64,000 nt of DNA from Rhizobium sp. (GTDB lineage Bacteria > Pseudomonadota > Alphaproteobacteria > Rhizobiales > Rhizobiaceae), in assembly GCA_028290545.1 (NCBI GenBank), contig JAQGJP010000026.1:85963-149962 (forward strand), in the 5' to 3' direction. Every line of letters starts with the position of its first letter. The first letter of the stretch is position 1. The position numbers and the translations under genes are program-made. The notes below the pieces were generated by a model. It made no database searches, was not told where the DNA came from, and worked only from the letters and a program-made list of their open reading frames with translations. Shown piece after piece: positions 1 through 9,365 of this stretch.

Positions 1-439
1 CCCGCTTGAGCGCCCGTCCCTCAAGACCGCCAAAGCCGCTCTTGAGATCGGTCGAGCGCGAGCCCAGTACGAGCGGAACGTCGAGACCGCCGGAGAATGC
101 GAGAACCACGCGCGCTCCCCTGTCCGGCGGTTCGATACGCAGCTCGTCACCGGCATTTGCGGCATGCGCCCACCAGGGCGGCAACGGGACGCCGTTCAGC
201 GTCGCGATCGCCCCAGCGCCGGTCACGGCGAAGAAGGAGGTTTCGACAAAACGAATCCGGAACGGAAAGATCGAGATTTCCAGCCCGGCCGCGCCCTCGT
301 CATTGCCGACCAGCAGATTGCCGACGCGCAATGCTGTCCGGTCCATCATGCCGCCACGGCCGATGCCCTGGTCGAGGAAGCCGGGGCGGCCCAGGTCTTG
401 CACGGAATTCATCAGGCCCGATGTCAGGATCTCGATCAT
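1..439 (-). CDS. pxpC: 5-oxoprolinase subunit C / biotin-dependent carboxyltransferase family protein (KipA-like), 3' part beyond window edge
   Basis: Minus-strand translation from ATG at 439 reads MIEILTSGLMNSVQDLGRPGFLDQGIGRGGMMDRTALRVGNLLVGN, typical of KipA/PxpC; 4-nt overlap with upstream pxpB. Confidence 0.85.
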   Translation of the reverse strand, partial: MIEILTSGLMNSVQDLGRPGFLDQGIGRGGMMDRTALRVGNLLVGNDEGAAGLEISIFPFRIRFVETSFFAVTGAGAIATLNGVPLPPWWAHAANAGDELRIEPPDRGARVVLAFSGGLDVPLVLGSRSTDLKSGFGGLEGRALKR

Positions 440-1101
440 GACACCGCCTTGGCAACGAAGCGGATGCGATCGCCGGGCTTGAAAAAGGCCGGGCGTGCAC
501 GATGCGGATCAAACAGCGACAGATCCGTGCGGCCGAGAATGTGCCAGCCGGACGGGGCGGTGACGGGCATGATACCTGCCTGCGCGCCGCCGACAATCAC
601 CGAGCCAACGGGGACGCCGTTTCTCGGACTGGACAGTCGCGGCATTGCCAGCGTCGGATCGAGGCCGGAGAGATAGACGAAGCCGGGCATGGCGCCGACC
701 GCCGCCACCGAATAGAGCGGTGCGGCATGGCGGGCAATGATCTCCTCGACACTCATCGATTTTCTCGCGGCGAAATCGACCAGATCGGGGCCATTTTCAC
801 CGCCGTAGAAAACCGGCACATCCCAGATACGGCCCTCGAGCGCCGAACCATCGGCGGCCTGCCAGGCCTGTCTGACGGCTCTCTCCAGCACGCTGCCATC
901 GAGCACGACCGGGTCGAACACCGTCATCAGATTGTTCATGCCCGGCACTGTTTCCAGAACGCCGGCGGTGTGCTTGATCTGCTCGGCCAGCTGCCAGATC
1001 CGCGCCTGCACGGCGTCGGAAAAGGCCGCACCCGCCGCGCCGTCCAGCAGCAGTGCGCCGGGGCCTTCGTAAGATAGAACGGGTGAATTCGGCTCGGCCA
1101 A
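436..1101 (-). CDS. pxpB: 5-oxoprolinase subunit B (KipI-like)
   Basis: 221 aa ORF with GMPGFVYLSGLDPTLAMPRLSSPRNGVPVGSVIVGGAQAGIMPVTAPSGWHILGRT, the KipI/PxpB signature. Confidence 0.9.
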   Translation of the reverse strand: MAEPNSPVLSYEGPGALLLDGAAGAAFSDAVQARIWQLAEQIKHTAGVLETVPGMNNLMTVFDPVVLDGSVLERAVRQAWQAADGSALEGRIWDVPVFYGGENGPDLVDFAARKSMSVEEIIARHAAPLYSVAAVGAMPGFVYLSGLDPTLAMPRLSSPRNGVPVGSVIVGGAQAGIMPVTAPSGWHILGRTDLSLFDPHRARPAFFKPGDRIRFVAKAVS

Positions 1102-1238
1102 GGGAAGGTTTCCATGCGCACTGCTGTTCGAGCTGACATATCAGATTGAACCGGCTTGCCTACTGCCGCTCGAAAATATTCTTGCTCCGCAGTAAAACGC
1201 CCCTATGATCCCGCGCGAAACGATGGGAATGGCGGTAA

Positions 1239-2009
1239 ATGACGGCACTGGTGATTGATCTGAATTCCGATATGGGCGAAGGCTTCGGAGCCTGGAAGAT
1301 GGGCGACGACAGCGCCATGCTCGATATCGTCACGTCGGCCAATGTCGCCTGCGGCCTGCATGCGGGCGACCCCGAGGTGATGGCGGCAACCTTCGAAAGA
1401 GCCAGGGAGAAAGGTGTTTCGGTCGGCGCCCATCCCGGCTATCCCGATCTCTGGGGATTCGGTCGGCGCAATATTCCGTTTACATCGGGCGAAACCGAGC
1501 GGCTGATCGCCTACCAGATCGGCGCGGCCGAGGCGATGGCGGCCTATGCCGGCCACAGGATCACTCATGTCAAGCTGCATGGCGCACTTGGCAATCTCGG
1601 CCAGCAGAACCGCGATGTGGCGCTCGCCGCCTGCAGGGCGATCAAGGCTGTCAACGACAAGCTCGTCTGCCTGACGATCGCGCTCGGCGAAATGGAAAGG
1701 ATCGCCCAGGATATGGGCCTGACGATCCGCTCGGAGATCTTTGCCGATCGCGCCTATACTGATGAGGGTTTTCTCGTCGATCGCAAGCTGCCCGGCGCGG
1801 TCCTTCACGACTCCGATGTCATCGCCAAACGCATTCTCTCCATGCTGGAGGAAGGCGCGATCGAAACAGTGACCGGCAAGAGACTGAAGACACCGATCGA
1901 TTCGGTCTGCGTCCATTCCGATACGCCGTCAGCGGTCGATATCGCCCGCAAGCTGCGCTCGGCGCTGGAAGCGGCAGGCGTCGCCGTCCTGCCCTTCGTG
2001 ATCGGCTGA
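1239..2009 (+). CDS. pxpA: 5-oxoprolinase subunit A (LamB/YcsF family)
   Basis: MTALVIDLNSDMGEGFGAWKMGDD...ANVACGLHAGDPEVM; canonical YcsF start. Confidence 0.93.
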   Translation: MTALVIDLNSDMGEGFGAWKMGDDSAMLDIVTSANVACGLHAGDPEVMAATFERAREKGVSVGAHPGYPDLWGFGRRNIPFTSGETERLIAYQIGAAEAMAAYAGHRITHVKLHGALGNLGQQNRDVALAACRAIKAVNDKLVCLTIALGEMERIAQDMGLTIRSEIFADRAYTDEGFLVDRKLPGAVLHDSDVIAKRILSMLEEGAIETVTGKRLKTPIDSVCVHSDTPSAVDIARKLRSALEAAGVAVLPFVIG

Positions 2010-2018
2010 GATCGGACC

Positions 2019-2438
2019 ATGGATTTTGCGCTGATCGAAAAGCTGATGCGAATGCTGGAGCAATCCAGCCTCAACGAACTGGATGTCACCGAAGGCGGCA
2101 TGCGGATACGGCTGGCCAGGCAGAACAGGGGGCAACCGAGCGGGATTCTTCCGGTCGCCAGGCCGGCGGAACAGGCTGTCCCTGAAGCCCGATCAAGGCA
2201 GGCAGCGATCGCCGCCGGCATGGCCGGGACCTTCTATCGTTCGCCGTCGCCAGGGGCGGCACCATTCGTCGATATCGGCACCGAGGTTCGCGAAGGCGAT
2301 CAGCTCGCCATCATCGAAGCGATGAAGATGCTCAATCCGGTCGAGGCCGATCGCGACGGCGTGATCCGAACCATCCAGATCGAGGACGGCGGTTCGGTGG
2401 AACCCGGCACGGTGCTTTTCGAAATCGAGACGCGCTGA
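2019..2438 (+). CDS. Acetyl-CoA carboxylase biotin carboxyl carrier protein-like subunit
   Basis: C-terminal biotinyl motif IIEAMKMLNPVEADRDGVI; operon position after pxpA. Confidence 0.88.
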   Translation: MDFALIEKLMRMLEQSSLNELDVTEGGMRIRLARQNRGQPSGILPVARPAEQAVPEARSRQAAIAAGMAGTFYRSPSPGAAPFVDIGTEVREGDQLAIIEAMKMLNPVEADRDGVIRTIQIEDGGSVEPGTVLFEIETR

Positions 2439-2780
2439 ATGGACAGGTTCGACACGCGCCGGCTGCTGCGGCTGATGGCCGATCATGGCATGGCAGAGTT
2501 TTCCTATGCCGACCCGGAATGCCAGATCGAGCTGTCGCTTGATGCGCTTACCCCACTCCATCCGGAAATCCGGGCAACGCAGGCTGGGCGCTTCCTCAGC
2601 CGGCACCCGGCGGTGACGGATGCGCCTGTCTTCCCCCGCCGCGTCCGCAAGGACGAGATCGTTGCATTCCTGAAGATCGGGGCACTGCTCGTCCCTCTCG
2701 TCGCCAGCGACGATGCGTTCCTGCCGCAGCCGCTGTTCGGCGACGGCGAAATCGTCGGTTATGGCGACATTCTGTTTTAG
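2439..2780 (+). CDS. Biotinyl-domain-like protein lacking the biotinylation lysine
   Basis: 113 aa ORF directly following the BCCP gene; its C-terminal 45 residues align without gaps to the BCCP biotinyl domain, with EAMKM replaced by KIGAL. Confidence 0.65.
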   Translation: MDRFDTRRLLRLMADHGMAEFSYADPECQIELSLDALTPLHPEIRATQAGRFLSRHPAVTDAPVFPRRVRKDEIVAFLKIGALLVPLVASDDAFLPQPLFGDGEIVGYGDILF

Positions 2781-2839
2781 CCGTCTCATCGCTTGCCGGC
2801 GACGACGCCGGGATGTTCCCTCCAGGATGCGCGACCGCA

Positions 2840-2943
2840 TCCATGTTGTGGTGCGTCATCATCTTCATGCTCACTTGGAACAATTATCTCTGGCCGCTGA
2901 TCGTGCTGCAATCGATCCTGGCCTGCTTGGCTCCGTGAAATAG
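2840..2943 (+). pseudogene. Remnant of a LacG/MalG-type sugar ABC transporter permease C-terminus
   Basis: In-frame SMLWCVIIFMLTWNNYLWPLIVLQS then ILACLAP-stop; TWNNYLWPLIV is the conserved MalG C-terminal motif; no permease N-terminal sequence is present. Confidence 0.65.
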
Positions 2944-2952
2944 GAAATTGAC

Positions 2953-5202
2953 ATGCGCAGACACGAGAATTTCAACGCCAACTGGGTTTTCTCAGAGGGA
3001 TTTTCCGGCGAGACGGTCAATACGATGCAGGATGGGGAAACCGTGCGGCTGCCGCACAGCGCGGTCGAACTTCCCTATAACTATTTCGACGAGTCGCGTT
3101 ACCAGAAAGCTTTCACCTACCAGAAGATCATCCGATGGGAGTCGGATTTCGAGGGCCGCTTCGTGGCGCTGGTCTTCGATGCCGCGATGGCCGACGCCGT
3201 CGTCTATCTGAACGGCAAGGAGATCGTTGCGCATAAGGACGGCTATACGCCGTTCGAGGCTCGTCTGACACCGCATCTCAAGAAGGGCGACAACCTGCTG
3301 ACGGTGAAGATCGACGGTTCTGAGAATCCGCAAATCCCGCCGTTCGGCGGCCAGATCGATTATCTCACCTATGCCGGCATCTATCGCGATGTCTGGCTGA
3401 GGGTCACCAGCCCGCTGTTCATCAAGCACATGAAAATCGAGACACCGGATGCGCTCGGCGACAGCAAGACGGTGCATCTCAAGACGACGATTGCCAATCC
3501 GCACAGCCGAACGATATCCGGCACGCTCTCCGTCACCATCACGGCGCCTGATGGCAAGACGGTCGCGACCGGTTCCACCACGCTCGACGGCTGGAAAAAC
3601 AATATCGATATCACCGGCCTTACGGGCATGGAGCTCTGGGATATCGATCACCCGGCACTCTATGAACTGACCGCCGAAATCGAGACGACCGAAGGCAAGG
3701 ACCGGCTATCGAGCCGCTTCGGCTTCCGCACCGCGGAATTCACGGCCGACGGCTTCCTGCTCAACAACAAGCCGCTCAAACTGCGCGGCCTCAATCGACA
3801 TCAGTCCTGGCCCTATGCCGGCTATGCGATGGGCCGCCGCGCGCAGGCCAAGGACGCCGATATCGTCAAATACGATCTGGGCTGCAATGTCGTCCGGACC
3901 TCGCACTACCCGCAGTCGACATGGTTCATCGACCGCTGCGATGAAATCGGCCTGCTGGTGTTCGAGGAAATCCCCGGCTGGCAGCATATCGGCGGTGAGG
4001 AATGGAAGAAGGAATCGGTCGAGAATGTCCGCCGCATGATCATGCGCGACTGGAATCATCCTTCGATCATCATCTGGGGCGTGCGCATCAACGAGTCCCG
4101 CGATGCCCCGAACTTCTACGCCAAGACCAATCGCGTGGCGCGCGAACTCGACACGACGCGCCAGACCGGCGGCGCGCGTTACCTCACAAACAGCGAGATG
4201 CTGGAAGACGTCTATACGATGAACGATTTCATCCTCGGCAACGAGGAACTGCCGGGCACCAACCGTCCGCGAACCGCGTTGCGCGACCAGATGGAAGTCA
4301 CGGGATTGCCGAAAAAGGTGCCCTATATGGTCACCGAATATAGCGGTCACATGTATCCGACCAAACGTTTCGACCAGGAACAGCGACAGGCCGAGCATGT
4401 CACCCGGCATCTGATGGTTCTGAACGCCGTCGCCGGCGACCCCTCCATTTCCGGCTCCACCGGCTGGTGCATGTTCGACTACAACACCCACAAGGATTTC
4501 GGATCCGGCGACCGCATCTGCTATCACGGCGTGCTCGACATGTTCCGCGAGCCGAAATTCGCCGCCTATGCCTATTCCTCGCAGGTCGATCCGAAGGAGG
4601 GCGTCGTCCTGCAGCCCGTCACCTATTGGGCGCGCGGCGAACGCAATATCGGCGGCGTCCTGCCACTGATCATCCTCACCAACTGCGATTACGTCGAACT
4701 CAAGTACGGCGAATTCGAACCCAAGCGCGTCTATCCGGACCGCGATACCTACCCGCATCTCGACCATCCGCCCGTTGTCATCGACCTCCGAAGCGTGACG
4801 CTGGAAGAATTCGGCGCCTGGGGCCGAATGTGGAGCGACGGCCTCATCACCGGCTATGTCGATGGCGAGGTCGCCAAGACCGTGATGATGCCCTCCGATC
4901 CGGTACCGACCCGGCTCGAGATCGCCCCGGACGAGACTGAACTGAGGGCCGGCGAAAAGGACAGCGTCCGCGTCGTCCTGCGTGTTCTCGATCAGTGCGG
5001 CAACATATTGCCGTTCTTCGAGGAACCGGTGGCGCTGACGCTCGAAGGCGACGGGCGGATCATCGGCCCACGCCTTGTCAGCTTTAAGGGCGGCGCGACC
5101 GGCTTCTGGGTCGAGGCCGGCGAGAGCGAGGGAATGCTGGCGCTGAAGGTCGCCTGCGGCGCTTTCGCGGAGCAGACAGTGATATTTTCTGTCGGACCGT
5201 AA
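2953..5202 (+). CDS. lacZ: Beta-galactosidase, glycoside hydrolase family 2
   Basis: 749 aa; GH2 motifs LRGLNRHQSWPYAGYAMGRRAQAKDADIVKYDLGCNVVRTSHYPQS, WGVRINES (acid/base Glu) and VTEYSGHMYPTK. Confidence 0.85.
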   Translation: MRRHENFNANWVFSEGFSGETVNTMQDGETVRLPHSAVELPYNYFDESRYQKAFTYQKIIRWESDFEGRFVALVFDAAMADAVVYLNGKEIVAHKDGYTPFEARLTPHLKKGDNLLTVKIDGSENPQIPPFGGQIDYLTYAGIYRDVWLRVTSPLFIKHMKIETPDALGDSKTVHLKTTIANPHSRTISGTLSVTITAPDGKTVATGSTTLDGWKNNIDITGLTGMELWDIDHPALYELTAEIETTEGKDRLSSRFGFRTAEFTADGFLLNNKPLKLRGLNRHQSWPYAGYAMGRRAQAKDADIVKYDLGCNVVRTSHYPQSTWFIDRCDEIGLLVFEEIPGWQHIGGEEWKKESVENVRRMIMRDWNHPSIIIWGVRINESRDAPNFYAKTNRVARELDTTRQTGGARYLTNSEMLEDVYTMNDFILGNEELPGTNRPRTALRDQMEVTGLPKKVPYMVTEYSGHMYPTKRFDQEQRQAEHVTRHLMVLNAVAGDPSISGSTGWCMFDYNTHKDFGSGDRICYHGVLDMFREPKFAAYAYSSQVDPKEGVVLQPVTYWARGERNIGGVLPLIILTNCDYVELKYGEFEPKRVYPDRDTYPHLDHPPVVIDLRSVTLEEFGAWGRMWSDGLITGYVDGEVAKTVMMPSDPVPTRLEIAPDETELRAGEKDSVRVVLRVLDQCGNILPFFEEPVALTLEGDGRIIGPRLVSFKGGATGFWVEAGESEGMLALKVACGAFAEQTVIFSVGP

Positions 5203-5213
5203 GGGAATGGCGG

Positions 5214-5446
5214 ATGGCCGATGTCACACGCATGCAGATCCGCAAGTCGTTCGGCGCGCTTGACGTCATCAAGGGCGTCGATCTCGACATCAGGTCCCGG
5301 CGAGTTCGTGGTTTTGGTCGAGCCGCACTTCAACCTCGATGCCGAACTCCGCGTGCATATCCCTGCTATTTTGCATCGACGGGCGGCGAATCCGCTGATC
5401 GTTTGCCGGATTCGCGCGGTTCATCGCTCAACCTGGACCATTTGAC
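5214..5446 (+). pseudogene. Degenerate LacK/UgpC-type sugar ABC transporter ATP-binding protein (frameshift plus internal deletion)
   Basis: MADVTRMQIRKSFGALDVIKGVDLDIRS in frame, then +1 shift to GEFVVLVEPHFNLDAELRVHIP; sequence from Walker A through Walker B is missing. Confidence 0.75.
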
Positions 5447-6487
5447 CACGAGACGCGCGAGCGCCGGACCTGTCAGCAGAATCATCAACAGACGCGCCAG
5501 CTGCATCGACATCACGAACGGCACGTCGACATGGCTCGACGCCGAAATGATGGCGACCGAATCGGCTCCGCCCGGGCTTGTCGCCAGATAGGCGGTGAGC
5601 GGATCGACATCGGCAACATAAACGAGGATTACCGCGAACCCGCCGCAAATGGCAATCAGCGCCAGGATGGAGCCGATCACTTGCGGCAGCGCCCGCATGG
5701 CATGGGCGAGAATATCGCGGCTGAAGCGCCCGCCGATCGTCCAGCCGACCAATGCATAACTTGCGGCGAGCAGCCAGGGCGGCAGTTCGATATGGACAAT
5801 CCCGGTATTCTGCAGGATGACGCCGAGGATCAACGGCAGAAGAAAGATGCCGGCTGGAATCCTGAACCATTTCGTCAGCAGGATGCAACCTGCTATCAGC
5901 GCCGCGGTTTCGGCCATCGGCAGCCATTCGATCGACGGAAACCAGATCGTCTGCGGCAGCGGCACGCCCGTCTTTGAGACCCAGATGCGCGAGATGGTGG
6001 AGGCGGCGATCGCCACGCAGACGATCCGCAGATATTGCATGAAGGCGACAAGCCGCATATCGGCGCCGAACGATTCCGACATGATGACCATGGCGGACGC
6101 GCCGCCCGGCATCGCGCCCCAGATCGCCGTCGTTCCGGGCAGGACGTGGAATCTGGCGAGCAGCCAGCCGAGCGTCACCGCGGCGGCGATGACCGAGACC
6201 ACGCCTGCAAGGAAAATCGGCCAGTCCCTGGCCATTTCTCCAAAGATCGAAAGCGGGATCGACTTGGCGATCATGCAGCCTATCATGGCCTGTGCAATCG
6301 AAACCAGCCGGTTGGAGACATGCACCGTCTTCTCGGTCGCGGCAAAGGCTATTGCCGCCAGCATTGGCCCCAGCAGCAAAGCTGCCGGCAGATGGGCGAG
6401 CTCCAATATTCCGAAAAGAATCGCCGAGACGACAAGAAGACCGGTCCATCGCAGAAGCTTCGTCCGTCCGCTGATTTGTTGTTGCAT
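5366..6487 (-). CDS. AbrB family membrane transporter
   Basis: Hydrophobic 373 aa protein with LPAALLLGPMLAAIAFA and LPGTTAIWGAMPGGASAMVIMSESFGADMRLVAFMQYLRI, characteristic of AbrB. Confidence 0.8.
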   Translation of the reverse strand: MQQQISGRTKLLRWTGLLVVSAILFGILELAHLPAALLLGPMLAAIAFAATEKTVHVSNRLVSIAQAMIGCMIAKSIPLSIFGEMARDWPIFLAGVVSVIAAAVTLGWLLARFHVLPGTTAIWGAMPGGASAMVIMSESFGADMRLVAFMQYLRIVCVAIAASTISRIWVSKTGVPLPQTIWFPSIEWLPMAETAALIAGCILLTKWFRIPAGIFLLPLILGVILQNTGIVHIELPPWLLAASYALVGWTIGGRFSRDILAHAMRALPQVIGSILALIAICGGFAVILVYVADVDPLTAYLATSPGGADSVAIISASSHVDVPFVMSMQLARLLMILLTGPALARLVVKWSRLSDEPRESGKRSADSPPVDAK

Positions 6488-6692
6488 CGTAGAGCCGCCG
6501 TGAAATCGATTACGACGCTCTCTATCACACGAGAAATCCGTGGAAAGATAGTCTTGAACCCGAAGCTGTGCGTGGGCAGGGACGGAGATCTTCCGAGATC
6601 GCACACCTGCCGCGCTTCGGTCGCCGTTGCATGTCCTGTCCGCCGGGAATAGACAACCCTCCAGACCGTTTATCATTCCAGGCAGGTGCTTC

Positions 6693-8207
6693 ATGAGCGA
6701 CTACGTCCGCAGGATCCTTGACGCCAGAGTCTATGATGTCGCGGTACAAACGCCCCTCGATCCGATGGCCAGGCTCAGCGCCCGTCTTGGTTGCCCGGTA
6801 TTGCTCAAGCGCGAGGATCTTCAGCCGGTCTTTTCCTTCAAGATCAGGGGCGCCTACAATCGCATCGTTCGCCTCTCGCAGGCGGCAAAGGCGGCCGGCA
6901 TCATCTGCGCATCCGCCGGAAACCATGCCCAGGGCGTCGCCTTATCGGCGCAGAAGCTGGGCATCGCGGCGACGATCGTCATGCCGGTGACGACGCCGGC
7001 GATCAAGATCGAGGCCGTGCGCTACTGGGGCGGAAAGGTTGTCCTGCACGGCGACACGTTCGACGAGGCCTACGCCCATGCGCGGCAGCTCGAAGGTGAA
7101 AACAGCCTCACCTTCGTCCACCCCTATGACGACGCCGATGTCATTGCCGGCCAGGGCACGATCGGCGTCGAACTCCTGCACCAGCATCCGGATCCGATCG
7201 AGGCCATCTTCGTGCCGATCGGCGGGGGCGGACTTGCCGCGGGCATCGCGTCTTACGTCAAGTTCCTGCGGCCGGAAACAAAAGTGATCGGCGTTGAACC
7301 CGTCGATGCGGCTTCGATGAAAGCGGCGATTGCGGCCGGAGAGCGTGTGATCCTCGACCGTGTCGGCCTTTTCGCCGACGGTGTCGCGGTGCGTCAGGCG
7401 GGCGAGGAAACCTTCAGGCTCTGCCGGGAACTGCTGGACGATGTGCTGGTTGCCGATACCGATGCCATGTGTGCCGCCATCAAGGATGTTTTCGAGGACG
7501 TCCGGGTTCTCGCGGAACCGGCAGGCGCGCTTTCTCTCGCCGGGCTGAAGGCCTATGCGTCGGCCAATCCGCAACGCCGCGGCGCGCTGATCGCGATCAA
7601 CAGCGGCGCAAACATGAATTTCGACCGGCTTCGGCACGTTGCCGAACGGGCTGAAATCGGCGAGGAACGCGAGGTACTGCTGGCGGTCACCATACCCGAG
7701 GAACCCGGCAGCTACCGCCGCTTCATCCAGCTGCTGGGCAACCGCACGGTCACCGAGTTCAACTACCGCTATGCCGGGGGCAGCCAGGCCCATGTCTTCG
7801 TCGGTCTCAGGCTTGCCGATGCCAAGCGGGAAAAGCGTGAGATCATCGGCCAGCTCGAGCGGCTCGGCTACGGGTTGATCGACATCAGCGCCGACGAGAC
7901 CGCCAAGCTGCACATTCGCTACATGGTCGGCGGAAGGGCCCCTGCGCTGGTCGACGAAATGATCCTTCGTTGCGAATTCCCGGAGAGACCGGGGGCCTTG
8001 CTGCGGTTTCTGGATGGAATTGGTGCGGACTGGAACATCACGCTGTTTCACTACCGCAACCATGGCGCCGATTACGGCCGCGTGCTTGTCGGCGTACAGG
8101 TTTCGCCGGACGATCGGATACGGTTCAGCGATCGCATGGCGATCCTTGGCTATCCGTATGAGGACGAAACCGCCAACGATGCCTACCGGCTTTTCCTGCG
8201 CGGATAG
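6693..8207 (+). CDS. ilvA: Threonine ammonia-lyase, biosynthetic (long form with C-terminal ACT-like domains)
   Basis: LKREDLQPVFSFKIRGAYNRI (PLP lysine), IFVPIGGGGLAAG, C-terminal regulatory domains. Confidence 0.92.
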   Translation: MSDYVRRILDARVYDVAVQTPLDPMARLSARLGCPVLLKREDLQPVFSFKIRGAYNRIVRLSQAAKAAGIICASAGNHAQGVALSAQKLGIAATIVMPVTTPAIKIEAVRYWGGKVVLHGDTFDEAYAHARQLEGENSLTFVHPYDDADVIAGQGTIGVELLHQHPDPIEAIFVPIGGGGLAAGIASYVKFLRPETKVIGVEPVDAASMKAAIAAGERVILDRVGLFADGVAVRQAGEETFRLCRELLDDVLVADTDAMCAAIKDVFEDVRVLAEPAGALSLAGLKAYASANPQRRGALIAINSGANMNFDRLRHVAERAEIGEEREVLLAVTIPEEPGSYRRFIQLLGNRTVTEFNYRYAGGSQAHVFVGLRLADAKREKREIIGQLERLGYGLIDISADETAKLHIRYMVGGRAPALVDEMILRCEFPERPGALLRFLDGIGADWNITLFHYRNHGADYGRVLVGVQVSPDDRIRFSDRMAILGYPYEDETANDAYRLFLRG

Positions 8208-8309
8208 TCCGACCCGAAACCACGCTGTTTGCCGGTTCAGACCAGCTCCGCCGCGCCCGACCAGAGGTGATAGAGCGAACTGCCGGGAAGCCAAACCCAT
8301 TGCCGGAGG

Positions 8310-9365
8310 TCACGCGGCTGCCGGCCGGTCGATTACGACGTCCGCATCCCGGTATGCAATTGAAACCATGGTTCCTGGCATCGCGTCAGAAACGGTGATC
8401 TCGGCCTGCAGCTGATTGCTGAGCGCCTCCACAATACCTGTACCCAGGCCGGGCTTTGCGTCATTCGAATTGGCTGGCATGCCTATGCCATCATCGGTCA
8501 CCTGAAGGGTCCAGTCTTTTCCCTTGGCGTGAAAATCGACGGTGATTTTCCCTTTGCGCTGGTTCGGGAACGCGTGCTTGACCGAATTGATCACAAGTTC
8601 GGTGACGACGAGGCCAAGGCTTACGGAAATGCTTGCTTCGATAACGGTTTTGTCCACGTTGACGTCGATCGTGATCTGTTCGGGATCATGGATCATGGAA
8701 GCCCCGAGGCTCCTGCAAAGCTGCTCGAAATAGCCGCGCAGTTCGACGTCACCGACGCTGGATTCCGCGAGTTGCTGCTGGACCGCAGCGATCGACATCA
8801 CCCGGCTGTGCGCGGACTTCAGGTGCGTGCGGGTCTCTTCAGACTGGACCTTTCGGGCGCTCTGCAAAAGAATGCTCGCGATAATCTGCAGGCTGTTGGC
8901 CACACGATGCTGAACCTCATGGAGGAGCATCGCCTTGTCCCGCAGCAGGGCGTCTTTCACCTTCTCGGCGACCCGCGCATCCGTGACATCGGCCACCGTC
9001 AAAAGCAGCCGGACTTTCGACGCATCCGCATAGTCAAGCTTTTGAGCTTCGAGAATGAGACGCCGGGTATGCTGGCCGGGGCGTTTCAAATCCATCTCGT
9101 AGCCGTGGACATTGGCCATTCCGGCCGCCGTTGCCTCAAGCAGAACCGATAGCTGCGCGACGTTCCATTCGCCGTTGCCGAGTTCGGTGAACCGTTTAGT
9201 CACCGCCGTCCCGGAGTCGATCAGAAATGCCTGGTAGAAAGAGGTGCTGGCCGAGATCACGCAAAGATTGGCATCGAGAAGCACGACCGGCGCGCTGGAG
9301 GATGCAATGACAGCGAGCGCAAGACTGAGCGATCCTTCGGTATAGAGAGGGGTGACAGATGTCAT
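8310..9365 (-). CDS. PAS sensor histidine kinase, HisKA_2/HWE-like
   Basis: LLHEVQHRVANSLQIIASILLQSARKV phosphoacceptor region and VTELVINSVKHAFP...VTDDGIGMP ATPase motifs. Confidence 0.8.
   Translation of the reverse strand: MTSVTPLYTEGSLSLALAVIASSSAPVVLLDANLCVISASTSFYQAFLIDSGTAVTKRFTELGNGEWNVAQLSVLLEATAAGMANVHGYEMDLKRPGQHTRRLILEAQKLDYADASKVRLLLTVADVTDARVAEKVKDALLRDKAMLLHEVQHRVANSLQIIASILLQSARKVQSEETRTHLKSAHSRVMSIAAVQQQLAESSVGDVELRGYFEQLCRSLGASMIHDPEQITIDVNVDKTVIEASISVSLGLVVTELVINSVKHAFPNQRKGKITVDFHAKGKDWTLQVTDDGIGMPANSNDAKPGLGTGIVEALSNQLQAEITVSDAMPGTMVSIAYRDADVVIDRPAAA

Noticed and set aside
5214-5591. 125 aa ORF as an intact ABC ATPase fragment gene
   Set aside because: Frameshifted after residue ~28 and lacks Walker A, signature and Walker B; called as a pseudogene.
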